Shown: positions 10,517-22,506 of the stretch, one piece after another
Layout: each line of letters begins with the position of its first letter
Position numbering within the stretch: the first letter of the stretch is position 1
Assembly (NCBI GenBank): GCA_023627715.1
Contig: JAMAHW010000011.1
Coordinates: 496,001 to 560,000 of the forward strand
Reading direction: 5' to 3'
Length of the DNA stretch: 64,000 nucleotides
Source of the DNA: Periconia sp. R9002
Taxonomy: Eukaryota > Ascomycota > Dothideomycetes > Pleosporales > Periconiaceae
The notes under the pieces: generated by a model
Told to the model about the DNA's origin: nothing
Databases searched by the model: none
What the model saw: the letters and a program-made list of their open reading frames with translations, nothing else
Program-made: the position numbers and the translations under genes

Positions 10517-13393
10517 CTAGAAACTGAACAACCCGCTCCTCCGCTTCCCTAGCGGATACACCAACAGTGCAGCAAGGAACAAGCCGACAGTGATGCCAAT
10601 CGCGATCTGGATGACGGAGAAACCGACGTTGAGAGCAATGGAGTTGACGGAACCGGTGGGATCAGTGGGCATAGGGATGGACGTTGTGCCGTTGCCCGTG
10701 GCGTTGCGCACAATCTGGTCGGCGGAGGTGATGCCGGAGATGAGGGAGCCCTGGACGGATAGGCCCGAGGGGACCTGGACGAAGATGGCAGGCAGCATGG
10801 CGGCGGCGGCCAAGCCGTAGCCGATCTTGCGGTGGTGCGTGTGTGGCTGGGTGTAGGAGGAAGGCGACATGGGTGGGGCGGGCGAGTTGGAGTGTAGGGT
10901 TGTAGTGGAGCTTGCGCGGGAGCGGGAGGTGGAGGACGATGCTTGGTGAGATGGTGGGAGAGGGTTCGAGAAGTGGTGGTGGTCGGCGTAATTTTCCTTG
11001 GACTCGGTGTGTTTGTGGGGGTGTGGGTGCTGCGCGACGTCGCTCCGGCGGGATTTGAGGGATCGGTAGCGACAGATTATGGCTTTGCGGATGCGAAGCC
11101 AGCGCGGGCCGAGTTTCTGTTCCCAGATGTCGAGACTCCAGTTCTCGACGTGTCGGCCGAAGCGCGCGTGAATGTTTGCGGCAATACCGATGGCGAGCGC
11201 GCCCAGCGTGTTGCTGACTTGGGCGTTGTTCTTGAAGAATTGCGCAGAGTGGTAGTTGACGACATAGCCGATGAGCGCGATGAGTGCCATGGCCGGCATC
11301 TGTTTAATCTTGGCTTGGTTGATGACCATGAGGCACAAGGCGAAAGCCAGAACGAAGAGGTAGTACCAGTGCGAGGACATGGGGTCTTTGCATGAGGTCT
11401 GCGAGGTCGCGTCCTTGTACATCATGCCGAAGAGGACAGTGCCGATGGTGATGCCGAATCCTAGGAACAGTGAGTAGATGATGGCGTAGACCATTCGCAC
11501 GGAGCCTGCGACGATATGTCTGCTTTGAAGCTCGAGCGAGGCGGAGAGGACCGTGAAGCCGGGGAGGATGAGGGCGATGGAGGACTGGGCCATGGCGCTG
11601 AAGCAGAAGAGAGGGTCGCCATTCTTATCGGGTATGGAGCCCAGCCCACGCGCAATGAAGGATGTGATGACAGCGGCGCCGATCTCGAAGACATTGGTAA
11701 TAAGTTCGTTACCGGGGGCCACAATGAGTTGGAGCCATCCAAGCAGGCAGCCTAGCACGAAACAAAACGGCAGATCGATGGGACGCGCTTGGAAGGCAAA
11801 GGGGCCGACGGATGCGGAGGCCAGGCCATAGATGGGGACGCGGAGCCACGCGCTGAACTTGGTCTCGCGGGCGATGATGGCGTCAAGAAGGGGTGTAGCT
11901 TCCTCGACGCCCATCTGGTCGTGCACCACGTCTTTGTAGATTTCGTGCACGTCGCGCAGTTTTCCAAGATCCACGCCTTGGTTCGTCCGGACGAGCTTGA
12001 CCTCACTCGTGTGGACGGACGAATCGTCAAAGGCAATGATCATGCAACCCGGCATGTACAGAAATTGAGCTTCGATCTCCAACACGCGAGCCGACATGCT
12101 CATGTACTCTTCCAAACGATGGGTCGGCGCGCCGTACATCATCAACGCCTTGCAAAGTTTTCTGAGATAACTCTGGCGCGCCAAAGTACCCGCCAGATGG
12201 ATTTTGATCTTGTACTCCTCCGCGCGACGAGACTTGCCACCTAGTGTCTTTAACGCTGAAGTGATGGAATTGTCGGATGTTTTGCGCCCGCCCAGACCGG
12301 GACGAACCTTCTTATAGTGCTCCTCCATCTCGTGCGACAAGCTAGAGCCCCCGGGTGTCGCAAGCATGGAAGAAGATTCGATCAGCTTTGATATTGACGA
12401 CACTGAGTTGTTGCTGTGTTTTGTGTACCATGACCTCCGTGGCGTTGAGGTCCCGGACACGGGAGGTGTCGACACAGGAGAATTGCCAACCGTCGATACT
12501 GCACTGAGTGACAATGAGCCCTGGCTGGGATTCCTTCCATGACCTGTTGCCTTTTGGTTCCGCGTAACGACACCAGAGACTTGAGCGGCATTTGCTTTGA
12601 GGAGCGTGCCCAGCACGCCCGTTCTGAATTTGGTGGGTCGAGGTACATGTTCGTTTTCAATCTCGACTTCGTGTTCTGGTGTTACATGACCAGACGCGAT
12701 GGGTTCGTGGTGATATAAATCTTCGGGTCGGATTGTCGTCGGAGCAAGCGGCCCAACAGTGTGTTGGCGGACCAGCTGCTTCGCATGCTTCATATGTTCC
12801 GGTTCCGCATCGTCTTCGTCGTCGGTTGTAATTGCAGATTCGTATTCTGCAAGGTGAGATCGAGAAGAGGATTGCACTTTTTCAGTAGAAGGCGGGGTAA
12901 GCAAGTTATCATTAGAGTTTCGTCGCGAACCTGGTGCTGAAGCTGAGTAAGTTCCTACGTTTTTTGAGAGTTGGACGGCTCTCTTTTGAGCCTCGAGACC
13001 CGACCTCTTCTTGCCTTCATCAAACTCTTCCAGCTCTTGCTCTAGGGAAAACTGGGGCGGTGTCCTGGCTGTTTTCCGGATAGCGGGCCGTGGCTTCTGC
13101 ACATCATGGCTCATGGGGACATGTGCAGGATACAGGGGTGCGAGAGCCATATGTACCGACTGTGCCAACTCTTCGTGGGATACGTCGGCTCTCCGAAGGG
13201 GTGTGTTGTCTGGGGATGTGTCCTCTGCCGAGCGAATAGAAGCAGTGATGTCGGGTGTGAAACCGACGCGTTTCCGTCCCGCGGGCGTCATTGAACCTTC
13301 TGTTTGATTGTGATGGTTGTAATGATGAGGGGGAGACGTAGGGGGAGACGTACGCCCGTCGGGGGAGGGCTGACGCTGCTGATAGGGGTTCAT
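10517..13393 (-). CDS. Prm10-like membrane protein, ThrE (threonine/serine exporter) family
   Basis: An intronless 958-aa frame starting at ATG 13393. The first ~390 residues are Ser/Thr/Pro-rich and probably disordered and cytoplasmic. From about residue 395 comes the ThrE (formerly DUF1212) domain, with LARQSYLRKLCKALMMYGAP and the conserved FLYMPGCMIIAFDD region. About ten hydrophobic helices follow (residues ~535-770). A low-complexity His/Ser insert follows, and then the final ThrE part with FVQVPSGLSVQGSL and a last membrane helix ending near YPLG. This is the architecture of yeast Prm10 (YJL108C) and its many filamentous-fungal relatives. The bacterial family exports threonine and serine; the substrate of the fungal proteins is not established. 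Length is typical for fungal members with a long N-terminal tail. Confidence 0.92.
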   Translation of the reverse strand: MNPYQQRQPSPDGRTSPPTSPPHHYNHHNQTEGSMTPAGRKRVGFTPDITASIRSAEDTSPDNTPLRRADVSHEELAQSVHMALAPLYPAHVPMSHDVQKPRPAIRKTARTPPQFSLEQELEEFDEGKKRSGLEAQKRAVQLSKNVGTYSASAPGSRRNSNDNLLTPPSTEKVQSSSRSHLAEYESAITTDDEDDAEPEHMKHAKQLVRQHTVGPLAPTTIRPEDLYHHEPIASGHVTPEHEVEIENEHVPRPTKFRTGVLGTLLKANAAQVSGVVTRNQKATGHGRNPSQGSLSLSAVSTVGNSPVSTPPVSGTSTPRRSWYTKHSNNSVSSISKLIESSSMLATPGGSSLSHEMEEHYKKVRPGLGGRKTSDNSITSALKTLGGKSRRAEEYKIKIHLAGTLARQSYLRKLCKALMMYGAPTHRLEEYMSMSARVLEIEAQFLYMPGCMIIAFDDSSVHTSEVKLVRTNQGVDLGKLRDVHEIYKDVVHDQMGVEEATPLLDAIIARETKFSAWLRVPIYGLASASVGPFAFQARPIDLPFCFVLGCLLGWLQLIVAPGNELITNVFEIGAAVITSFIARGLGSIPDKNGDPLFCFSAMAQSSIALILPGFTVLSASLELQSRHIVAGSVRMVYAIIYSLFLGFGITIGTVLFGMMYKDATSQTSCKDPMSSHWYYLFVLAFALCLMVINQAKIKQMPAMALIALIGYVVNYHSAQFFKNNAQVSNTLGALAIGIAANIHARFGRHVENWSLDIWEQKLGPRWLRIRKAIICRYRSLKSRRSDVAQHPHPHKHTESKENYADHHHFSNPLPPSHQASSSTSRSRASSTTTLHSNSPAPPMSPSSYTQPHTHHRKIGYGLAAAAMLPAIFVQVPSGLSVQGSLISGITSADQIVRNATGNGTTSIPMPTDPTGSVNSIALNVGFSVIQIAIGITVGLFLAALLVYPLGKRRSGLFSF

Positions 13394-16173
13394 CGTGATG
13401 TTGGGCTTTGAGTTTTATCGGGGTAGAGTTGGTTTGTCAACCTCGTCCAACGACAGAGCCCAATGATCACGAGCACGACACAAGAAGCTCTATGCGTCTA
13501 GAACTCGACCCCCTTGAGTCAAGTGTATCTGGATTATGGGCCCAACGCGTGGTATGGGCCCACGTCTACCCGGCTCCCCTCTGACCCACCTGGGGGGGAA
13601 GGGGGGTACCACCAGCGAGGATCAATGTACAGCCTACTTCCAAAACTGAGTCTTGATGTCTTTTGCCCTTCTGAAACGACACTGAACAAAGATGATCCTG
13701 TGTATGTTGATCGGAATGTAGCAGCTGACGCAACTGTGTGGGGATACCGTGCGCGAACGGTGAAGTGACACTCAGAAGTGTAAAAAGATTTGATGTGTGA
13801 CAATCGATGCAGGTAAAACAAATTTAGGGTGTAGCAAATGCAGATTGGACTAGCGATTCAATGGAAACTCTGTATCGACGCCGCGTGAATTGTGGAGTAG
13901 CACGGCAATCTGTTGATGGACAAATGATGTAGTACTGGCCGAGGGGTCGGAAAGGGGGAGAGAGATGGAAAGTATCTGTGCCTGGTGACGACAGCTGCTA
14001 TAACTACTGTATGGGATTGTGAACTCAAAACGTCAACGCATGCAGTAGAGATGTTGGAGGGATGATTTAATGACACCCCCCTCGCCTACCTTTGCATGTG
14101 GCGCCATTGGTAGTACCCACCTTAATTCTTGTCGCAGAATGGAAGAAAAACCACAAAGGGTGGCCAGAAGCTTCGATGTCATGCTTTGGCCGTCAGCGCA
14201 CAAAGGAAGGGATGGGTTGAGGCAAACGAAGTGGAGAACGGTCGGATAGCGCCAGCGCCCAGTACAATGGAAAGCAAAAAACTAGCCGCATCCCTGAAAT
14301 AGAAGCTGCATGGCGGGAGTGGCTGTTATCGGCCGCGCCAAACTTATGCATCCAACTCTTGGGAACTACGAGGCACACGGCATGGATGGATGATGCACGC
14401 CCATTGGGTGTAGGTTTTTCCATGATAATTTTTTTTTTCTGTTGTTCGTTTTCAAAAATGTCGTCGCGTGCTTTTTTACCGAAAGTCTGTCCAAGTTTCA
14501 CAACCAAATGTTGATCAGGCAAATGAATCTCACAATTTCATTTTTGAGCGGGAGCCGTCGCCGGTCGGTCGCCAGCAAGATGGCCGCTCTGGATTTCCAA
14601 ACCGAGACAGCGCTTTGTTGCTCGCGGAAGAGGATTGACACGGCGCGCTTCCCTAGAATGCGTGAGAAAAGTGGAACGTCAAGAGGACGACTATTGCATC
14701 GGGTAATCCGAGATAAGAAAACAGTGGGTAATAACTGGGTCGCGGCGAAACTTGGTGGACTGACGCGTCCAATAGCGCCATCGTGCGGCGCATCGTGGAA
14801 TAGAAATTGCGATATTCTGGTGTTGTTGTGATAATGCAACCAGCGCCTGGAACAGAGCAATGCGTCGCGGTTGGATGCAGCTTTGTCTCAGCGGTGTACT
14901 CGTAGACATCAGCAAGTACATCGGTGGTCTTGATTGGGGACTCGACTCGGCAGGAATCAGAAACCAAAACAGGGCAGGAACAGGGTCGCACGAGATATCT
15001 GGACCTGCATCATCATCATGTGAAGGGGACTCGGATAGGCAGCGCACGCGTTCGGCACAGATTCCGCTGAATGGTGGGTGGCGAAGAAAGGAGGCTGAAA
15101 GAAAAACCCTGACAAACGGCCGATGCCGTTTTCGGCCGCGGCGCTAAACAAGGCCATTGCCAGAAGTACACGACGTAACAATCATAACTTACACTTTTCC
15201 CAAGCGCACAACCTTATCTGAGTCTGATCAGTAACGGAGGCACTCGAGTGGATGGCTGACTCACAATCTAAACGGTACTGTACTTTTAACCACGTGTGCG
15301 TGTTGCACTGCAGCGCCGCTCCCAATTATATACTTTTGTCGAATCTCTGCCGTTGCCAATAGTCGTGCATGCTGCCCCTCTACCCATTGATAGCATAGTT
15401 TTCACTCTCAACAAATTGAGGTTTGTTTGATGGGAAGAGAAAGGACACGGTATAGTATGTATTGATCATTCACCGCTGTTGTCCATGCTGCATGGCCCGT
15501 GGAATCCGGGTTTTCCCTCGACGGATGACTTGAGATCATGCAATTGAGAATGCAAGTGTGTAAGTGAATCAGCGGTATGGGATCGACTCGCATTCGTGAT
15601 GACGATAGATAATGACGGTACACAGTCGAGATTCGGATTCGATTTCCTGCTGCTCCCGCTGACGGACTTGATGTGACGTGACTCGCATGAGCGTATGCAT
15701 CAGAGAGGAGAAAGTGGGAAGCGTTGAATGTAGTTCGACGTCATGGTCTCCAGTCGTTTTCTTGTCGAGCGAGCCAGCTTGTGGAGTTTGTGTGTTTAGT
15801 CCGAGCGTGGACAGAGCAGATATGTCCCGCCGGGCTAATCCTTATTGGGAAGCCGACTTAGTCATTCGAACACGTGATGTCTTGGTACATGCCCCTCAAT
15901 GGGGCCGGGATGGATGAATGTGGGGTCCCAATCCCTCCATGTTCCCCCCCGCACAACCACCAAGTGGGCAGGTCCGTATGCGTGGAGATCTGCCCCACCA
16001 CAGTCATGTTACCCCATATCCATACGGCTCATCGCGGCGGAGATGCTGGTGCTATTGATTGTACAAAAGAATCCGATACGGATTGATTGATGGGAGATTA
16101 ACCCTGCTGCAGCGAAACAACTTTGATCAATACTCACACGTCGGCTGCTCACATATCAATCAATCTATACACC
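13394..16173. other. 2.8-kb intergenic region
   Basis: No gene could be supported. Frames of 60-130 codons exist on both strands but overlap one another and have no recognisable protein character. A GC-rich block at 13540-13610 and a CCACGTG E-box-like site near 15291 were seen. The segment just before 16173 is probably the promoter of the monooxygenase gene. Confidence 0.5.
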
Positions 16174-17662
16174 ATGCCTAAGATCAATCACGTACGTGCA
16201 TACATATATCTCGAGTCATGTCCCTCTACATGTATCTACCCTCCGAGCGACTCGGGTTCCAACTTACCCTCCCCCATCTAGGTTGTCATAGTAGGCGCAG
16301 GTCCCTCAGGCTTACTACTGGCCATCCTCCTCGCACGCAATCTCAGTATCAAAGTCACCCTCCTCGACGCCAGCGACAAAATCGACGGTAACCCGCGCGC
16401 CGCCCACTACGCACCCTCGGCAGTCTATGATTTCGACCGCGCCGGCATCCTAGACGATGTGCGCGCCGAAGGCTTCACGCCCAAGGGCGTCTGCTGGCGT
16501 CTGAAGGACACCACCTTCCTTGCCGGCATGGGTCGCGAGCCCGAGCAGTCCGAGTTCGCCATGGTCGTGCTCCCCCTCGACCGTCTGGGGCCCCTCCTCC
16601 TCAAACATTTCCAGAGTCTACCAAACACCGAGGTTCTGTGGGGCCACAAGCTAGTGGGAGTCAAACAAGATGCCGACACGGCAACCGCGCTTGTGGAGAC
16701 GACCAAGGGAGAGAAAAAGGAGATCTCGGGCGATTATCTGATTGGCGCCGACGGAGCATCGAGTGGTGTCAGAACCGCGCTGTTTGGAAAAGAGTACCCG
16801 GGCGAGACGCTGAAACAACAAATCGTCGCTACAAACGTGCGCCCAATCTCACCTCTCTATTCCTGTATCGCCCCCAATTGACTCTTCCGCTGCAGGTCTA
16901 CCTCCCCTTTGACGAGCGCTATGGCTACTGGGACTCCAACTTCATCTGTCACCCTACAGACTGGTACATGGCGGCGCGCATCACCAAGGACGGCTTGTGG
17001 CGCCTGACATACGGCGACGACGCAGATCTCTCCCGCGAAGAGCTCATCAAACGTCAGCCAAAACGCTACGAGGAGATCCTTCCCGGCAACCCTAAACCAA
17101 ACGAATACAAGCTCGTGAGCATGAGCCCGTACAAGCTACAACAGCGATGCGCGCCCAGCTTCCGCGTCGGTCGCATCGTCTTAGTAGCCGACGCCGCTCA
17201 TCTTTGCAACCCATTGTACGTTCTTCCTTCTCTTTTTAAATTCCCCCAAACCCTCAGAAAAACACCACACCCATAGTACTAACCCCCCACCACAGCGGCG
17301 GCCTCGGTCTCACCGGCGGCTTCGCCGACGTCGGTTCCCTCTACGACTGCCTGCACGGCATCCACAAAGACGAGCTCGACCCCGACATCCTCGACAAGTA
17401 CTCGACGATCCGCAAGAACATCTGGCGCGACATGATCGACCCCATGTCGCGCGCAAACTTCCACCGCCTGTGGGATCCCGAGGCCGAGACGGAACGCGCC
17501 GAGTTCTTCAAAATGTGCGACCGGGCGTGCGAGGATCCTGTGTTTGGGAAGAGCATGGTCGAGGGCGTCATGGCGGTCAGGCATGACTTTGAGCAGTATT
17601 TCAGGAGTAGGGGTGGGGATGGGAAGGGTGGATTTGTGGATGGGAGGGGGGTGGTGGCGTAG
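16174..17662 (+). CDS. FAD-dependent monooxygenase (PHBH-type fold, 419 aa, three introns)
   Basis: Exons are 16174-16191, 16282-16836, 16896-17215 and 17296-17662. The introns begin GTACGT, GTGCGC and GTACGT and end in CTAG, GCAG and ACAG, and all phases match. The first exon codes for only six residues. The dinucleotide-binding motif GAGPSG falls at residues ~11-16. The DG motif lies in YLIGADGASSGVR, and the second FAD motif is VADAAHLCNPFGGLGLTGG, where Ala stands in place of the usual first Gly of GDAAH. Splicing of the last intron restores the Phe codon of NPFGG. The family hydroxylates aromatic or polyketide-type substrates with NAD(P)H and oxygen. The substrate here is unknown, and no synthase gene lies nearby. 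No signal peptide or membrane helix is evident. A HET pseudogene follows on the opposite strand. Confidence 0.9.
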
Positions 17663-18215
17663 GCTGGGGGATAGATGGATGGATGGTGGTTGGTTTTCTT
17701 TTCTTCATGAGCAGGCATTCATGTATCTTTCACGTTTTGTGAGTCTTGGTTTTGTGGCGTGGTGTACTGTACTGTGATTTTCACCTTCCTCGACTTCATT
17801 GATTCACCACTCCCTCGTCACCTCCCCCCATTTTCAGCCCATTACCCCTCTGTACCTACCTACCCCCGCGCGCGTCTTCCTACCATCCTACCCTCTTCCC
17901 CATCTAACCACCTTTACGACAAGACTCGGTATTATCAATAGACAAAGTTGAGTTGGCTTCGTGCTAGTGCTAGAAACGATCTTTGTGTTTGCGAGAAAGA
18001 GTTTTGAGTGGTTGCTGGCCCAGGGTGGGTGTGTATGATTGTGTATCTAGGTATTCTTGCACGTACATTCCCAGTCGATCTTACGTTGTTATGTGATGGA
18101 ATACGACAGTTTGGTGTTTGTGATAGTTTTGGTGGGTGTGTGTTTGGTACTGCGAGGGATTTTGGTATTATGTATGCGGTGATTTTGTTCTTGTTTTGAT
18201 GTGTGTGTGTGTGTT

Positions 18216-18239
18216 GGGGGGGGGGGGGGGGGGGGGGGG
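18216..18239. repeat. 24-nt poly-G tract
   Basis: An uninterrupted run of 24 G directly follows a (TG)n stretch. Such a long G run is unusual in a fungal genome and lies about 70 bp from an N gap, so its true length is uncertain. Confidence 0.8.
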
Positions 18240-18307
18240 TTTGTTGTGTTGTTTGGTGTGGTGTTGTGTTGGTTTTGTTTTTTTAAGGATTGTTTGGTTG
18301 GTGGGTT

Positions 18308-18317
18308 NNNNNNNNNN
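18308..18317. other. assembly gap (10 N)
   Basis: Ten N bases, followed by CCCCCCC and then GGGG. The real gap size is unknown. Confidence 0.99.
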
Positions 18318-18755
18318 CCCCCCCGGGGTGAGTAGTTTGGTGTGGTGATGTGTGGTGTTGGTGTTTTGCATGATAAGAGGGTTTGGGTGTAGGATGGATA
18401 GGAGTAAAGGGGACTGATTGGGAGTGTTGTGTAGATATGGGGGGTTTTTTTTGGGTTCGATGAATTGGGTAGAAAGGGGAAGGGGGTTGGTTGGAAGGAA
18501 GAAAGGAAGAGCGAGTGGAGCAGGAGTACTTTATTTTGTATATGGTACCAGGTTTGTGTTCATGTACGCATGCTCGTGGCTTGGAAGAATTGAGAGAAGG
18601 TTAAGGGTCTGGAGTTGCGCTGAGATGAAGAGGGATTTATATTGGAGATTAGCGATAGTCCTATCCTTAGGGGATGAGGTGTAGTGTAAAGAAGCGCAGA
18701 AAAAAAGAAAGAGAACGAGAGAGTGATCGGTGGAAGAGAAGAGTAGCGTAAAGAT

Positions 18756-20396
18756 TCAAACTAATGTCATGTCCGCCACCCAACTCCTTAGGAAGAGGCG
18801 TCCTTCACACCTGAAAACGCCAATCTTCTCATACACACGGGAGCTGATATTGTTTTCTCCGTCATGTTTCGCCTTCAGAATGATGCCACAAAAGTCATCT
18901 CCAATACCAAATAATGTTAAGAGGCGCAATTCAACGTTTCTGGGCGGAATAGATTTATAGTCAAGCCAAACTTGCAGTCTTCTCTTATAAATTCTCTTGG
19001 ACAAATGTCGAACAATATAACGGCCACGAATATGAAGAGCGCGACCGGTGATTATACCGAATATGTTTGAGCCCGTTGGTTGGATGTCGGTAGATAAGAA
19101 AGATAAACTAGGGTCCGGCCCACATAAATCTCGTTGTTGAGTGAAATTGACCCGACCGTGACTTTCTATTTTATGGTTGTGGTCATAGGGCACTACATCC
19201 CCGAGTACATAATTTTTGAGAAGATAATCCACATCGTGGTAAGTGATGGGTCCAGGATGTGAGATCCAAGACCAGGAGGGGTAATCAGAGAATTGTGACT
19301 TGCAAGAGGGCTTGGGCGGTGAGAGTGTGGTCCAGAAGAGTTGATAGCAAATATCGGAGATCCAGAGACCAGCTAGATAGACAGGATGTAGTGCCTCAGA
19401 AGAGTTCACGTCAGTGAGGTGAGATGCGGTGGCCGCTGCAAGTCCTGAAAGAGCAGGAAGTCTATCATGAATGTAGGTTAGATCTTTAGCCGAGTACTCC
19501 TCAGCGATCCATTGCCAATTTTTCATGATATCCTCGTAGTTCATTCGCGTACTGACCATATCCAGGGGTCGAAAAACGCGTTCCCGCAATATCTTCTGGA
19601 AAGCTAGTTTGGGTTCCATCCTAGTCCTATCACCTGCAGCAAAGCAGACGCAGCACTCCCAGAGAATCCCAAGGCGTGTGTAGTATATAATACGTGGAGC
19701 CAGCTGACACTCCTGGAAGGCCCAACCACGTTTACTCAATGGTCCTTTCAATAGCTTTGACCATTCTGACCAGCCCGTGAATCTTTTGTTTTGAAGTGAC
19801 AATGGGAAAGCTAATGCCGATAACCCTGGAAGGTCTAGGGGTTTGTCCCCATGTTCATGGTGAGGCAGAAAGCCTTCAGAGCCATCCTTTGCATCGGAAG
19901 CAGCTATCATAACAAAACAGCCTAAATAAATGAGATGCATGCGCGAACACTCCTCTTGAAAATCTTTCTGGTCGCCTTGAATGATACATAGGCTATCAAT
20001 CCACAGATATCGAAGGCCCAAGCTCTGAGAGACAGTGATTGCATCTTGAAACGTAAGTGGCAAAGAATCCCAAGGAATAGCGTTGGAATGGCTCTTAATG
20101 GTCGAAATGGTGGTTTGTAGAGGTTGCCGCCCTGTACCCCAACAATGACTGAGGGCAGAATATTGACAGTCTTCATCTCCAAGAGACGAGGTCTCAATCA
20201 ACCTTGGTGTGGAGGACCGATAGATATCAGTCGCCTGGGTAGTTTGTTTTGAGAGGACAGCCGGGGCTCTTTGCAGATGGTGTGCTTACTCTCACATTGT
20301 TGAAGCCATTCGCGGGCGACATCGGTTGCTTTGTTGAGGCTGTACGAAGCTACACGATCCTCTGCCATCCCGCGATAAGTCTTAGATGGAGAAGCC
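18756..20396 (-). pseudogene. HET-domain (heterokaryon incompatibility) gene with frameshifts
   Basis: The 481-codon frame ending at 18756 carries the HET domain: YSALSHCWG, LRYLWIDSLCIIQ and RGWAFQE. It has no ATG at its 5' end. The missing upstream part is present in other frames. From 20368 (an ATG) to about 20204 a frame reads VAREWLQQC, an HTIC segment and LPRRLISIG (20216-20242), the usual lead-in to a HET domain. That frame meets TGA at 20198-20200, exactly where the HET frame takes over. Restoring one base near 20202 would rejoin them. A second switch near 20395 separates this from a further upstream frame. An intron cannot explain the 20202 break: the best GT..AG pair (GTAAGC to CCAAG, 87 nt) would delete the LPRRLISIG motif and still create a stop. 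Intact HET proteins trigger cell death or growth arrest on fusion of unlike strains. This copy is probably dead, unless the indels are sequencing errors. Confidence 0.72.
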
Positions 20397-22506
20397 TAGA
20401 ACGTCCGCAGTAAATGAATATGCTTTGGGCGCAAGCAGTCGGTTATGATCTAGAGTGAGTGTCAAGCGGGAAAGGGTGAAGCCCGCTGTATCAACCGATA
20501 TGAGCATCATGTCTGTTGCCTGCACATGTGCACAGCCTCACCCACAAGCGAGCCATACCCATACATGGATATGACTGCACTGCGCCGCAATACGGAAACC
20601 CTTCCTTTTGCCAGTAGAATCGAAAAACAAAATGGACTTGAGGACCTAGTGGTATGCTTTACACCATAGCACAGGTCCATCAAGAAGGAAGGAGGTTCGA
20701 AGACGCTTATGTCATCACATGTACGTCTCGATCTCGGCACGTGCCGTCCCATTACACAAACGCTGTTTTTGGCATCAGGAACTAACCGCATATGGACTAC
20801 ATGACATCGGCTTTGCGCGACATCGCCTACAATTTCTTTATCTGTCCAACTCGATTTCGATTGGAAAAGAAAGCAAGAAAAAATCGATTCCCTCCGCCAC
20901 CGTGACCAGATATTGGATGCATTAGCCGCGTGCTCGTCACAGCCTTCCTTGGACAAGGCATGCTTCATTTGATGTCTTGGGCGACTCGAGATCTGTCCCT
21001 AGGGAACTTGAGGGGCTTGCTTGGTTACTGTTGTCTACGTCGGTGTATCCGTACCTGGGATATGGCTTGGCAGGTCGGTCATACATACACGCATTGTGTC
21101 ATACGCATACATGGCAAACTGGGGCTTTGCATAACGGATCTGACCCTCCCCCGTGGACGCGGAGCGTATGGAAGGTCGCTGCATGCTTCCATCCAGGTAT
21201 CTGGGTCTGGTATCTCCTACCTCGAGCTCGGTTCTGTCTTCTGGTTCGGCGTGTTGTCATTACCGCTTGTTCAAAGACATTTCAGAAGCCTTTGTGTATC
21301 TGGTACACAGCACGTCTCTTCCTTTTGTTCCCCGTCATCGCTTCTGTCTCGGCGCGATGACCTTCCGAATGATGCCCTGATCTATTTCTTCAATTATCTT
21401 TGAACCTTCCCAATTCCATCATTTGCCAATAGAATGGCTGTGAGAAACATATGTGAGATGGGTGGGGGCTCACCAGCAAAAAGTCCACATCCATACACCA
21501 ATGCGCCGGCGCGCTCGCCGATTTCCGCACGGGCGTTGTGGCCCATTGTTCACGATCGCTGCGTTCACTCTGGGAGTCGCTCGGTGTAGGTTCCTGTCGC
21601 TTTAGCGACCCGCCCGCGCGAAGCCCGCTTCTTTATTCGGACGGCTGATTGCCCCATTTTGAACCCTGTGTGCTACGCACACTGCACCACATGACTTGGT
21701 TGGATTTAGTTGCGGGAGATCTCCACGAGGCTGTACCTGGCGAAAGCTGCAGGTGGGCTTAGAAGATCAAGCCACCAACCACACCACCCTGGATGCTTCG
21801 CTTGATTTTTTTTTCTCCGTACAACGTTCTTCTTCGAGCGCCTAGCTTGCACATCGTGAAGTGAGAATTTCAATATTGCGAAAACATAATTTTTCCGGTA
21901 TGAGCGTTGGTAGACGGCAAGTCGATGTACAATGAATGACACAGCGCCTATGTATGTCAACAATGACGCTCACTATCCAAATCCAAATCCGGAAATTTTC
22001 AACTGCTTCAACAGTGGTTAAAGCAGAATATTCGCCGAACAGACCCGTCTAATCGTGGCTTTGGGTATAGCGATCCAAAACGGTCGATTTCGATAATCAT
22101 GGCTTGTACTCGAGCATGGTTCGGCATATAAGCCTCATGGATTCTCTGCGTCGTGATCAATCCCGATTGGGACCCAGTGTTGTGTCTTCACAAAGATACA
22201 GTGCAACATTCTTACATTCTGTGGAGCTGCTCTTCACAACCCCTATATATCGTTCCCCTACCCCTCGGTTGTGTGCGTTTGCTCCATCTCGAATCTTCCA
22301 CCAAGCCTCCTATCAACGTGCGTTTCACTGCGAGTGTTTGTCACGCACAGACGCATAGTGTTCAAACAATTTGAGCAGATTATAGCACATTGTCATAGTT
22401 CGTTACTCTTCCACATCCACCGGTCACACAGATCAAATCCCTCAACTATACCCAAACCCTCAACCTTACGCGAAAAAGCTTCGAACATCGTTTTTCAATT
22501 TCCGTA
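20397..22506. other. intergenic region; possible 5' remnant of the HET pseudogene, then P450 promoter
   Basis: On the minus strand, 20397-20515 may still encode decayed HET N-terminal residues (an LTLDHNRLL-like stretch). The rest holds only short non-protein-like frames. A TATATAT sequence at 22244-22250 lies about 260 bp before the P450 start codon and may be part of its promoter. Confidence 0.4.

Larger units (their letters stand above)
17663..18755. other. intergenic region with homopolymer tract and assembly gap
   Basis: This is T/G-rich DNA between two converging genes. It includes a (TG)n run, a 24-base G tract and a 10-N gap. No gene could be supported, and the sequence around the gap may be unreliable. 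Confidence 0.5.

Noticed and set aside
20202..20290. Intron to explain the HET frame break
   Set aside because: The best donor-acceptor pair (GTAAGC to CCAAG) removes the conserved LPRRLISIG motif and then reads a stop. A GT..AG of 15 nt is too short.
20507..20968. 153-codon minus-strand frame
   Set aside because: No family character, no codon bias like the neighbouring genes, and it lies in the gap between genes. Treated as chance.
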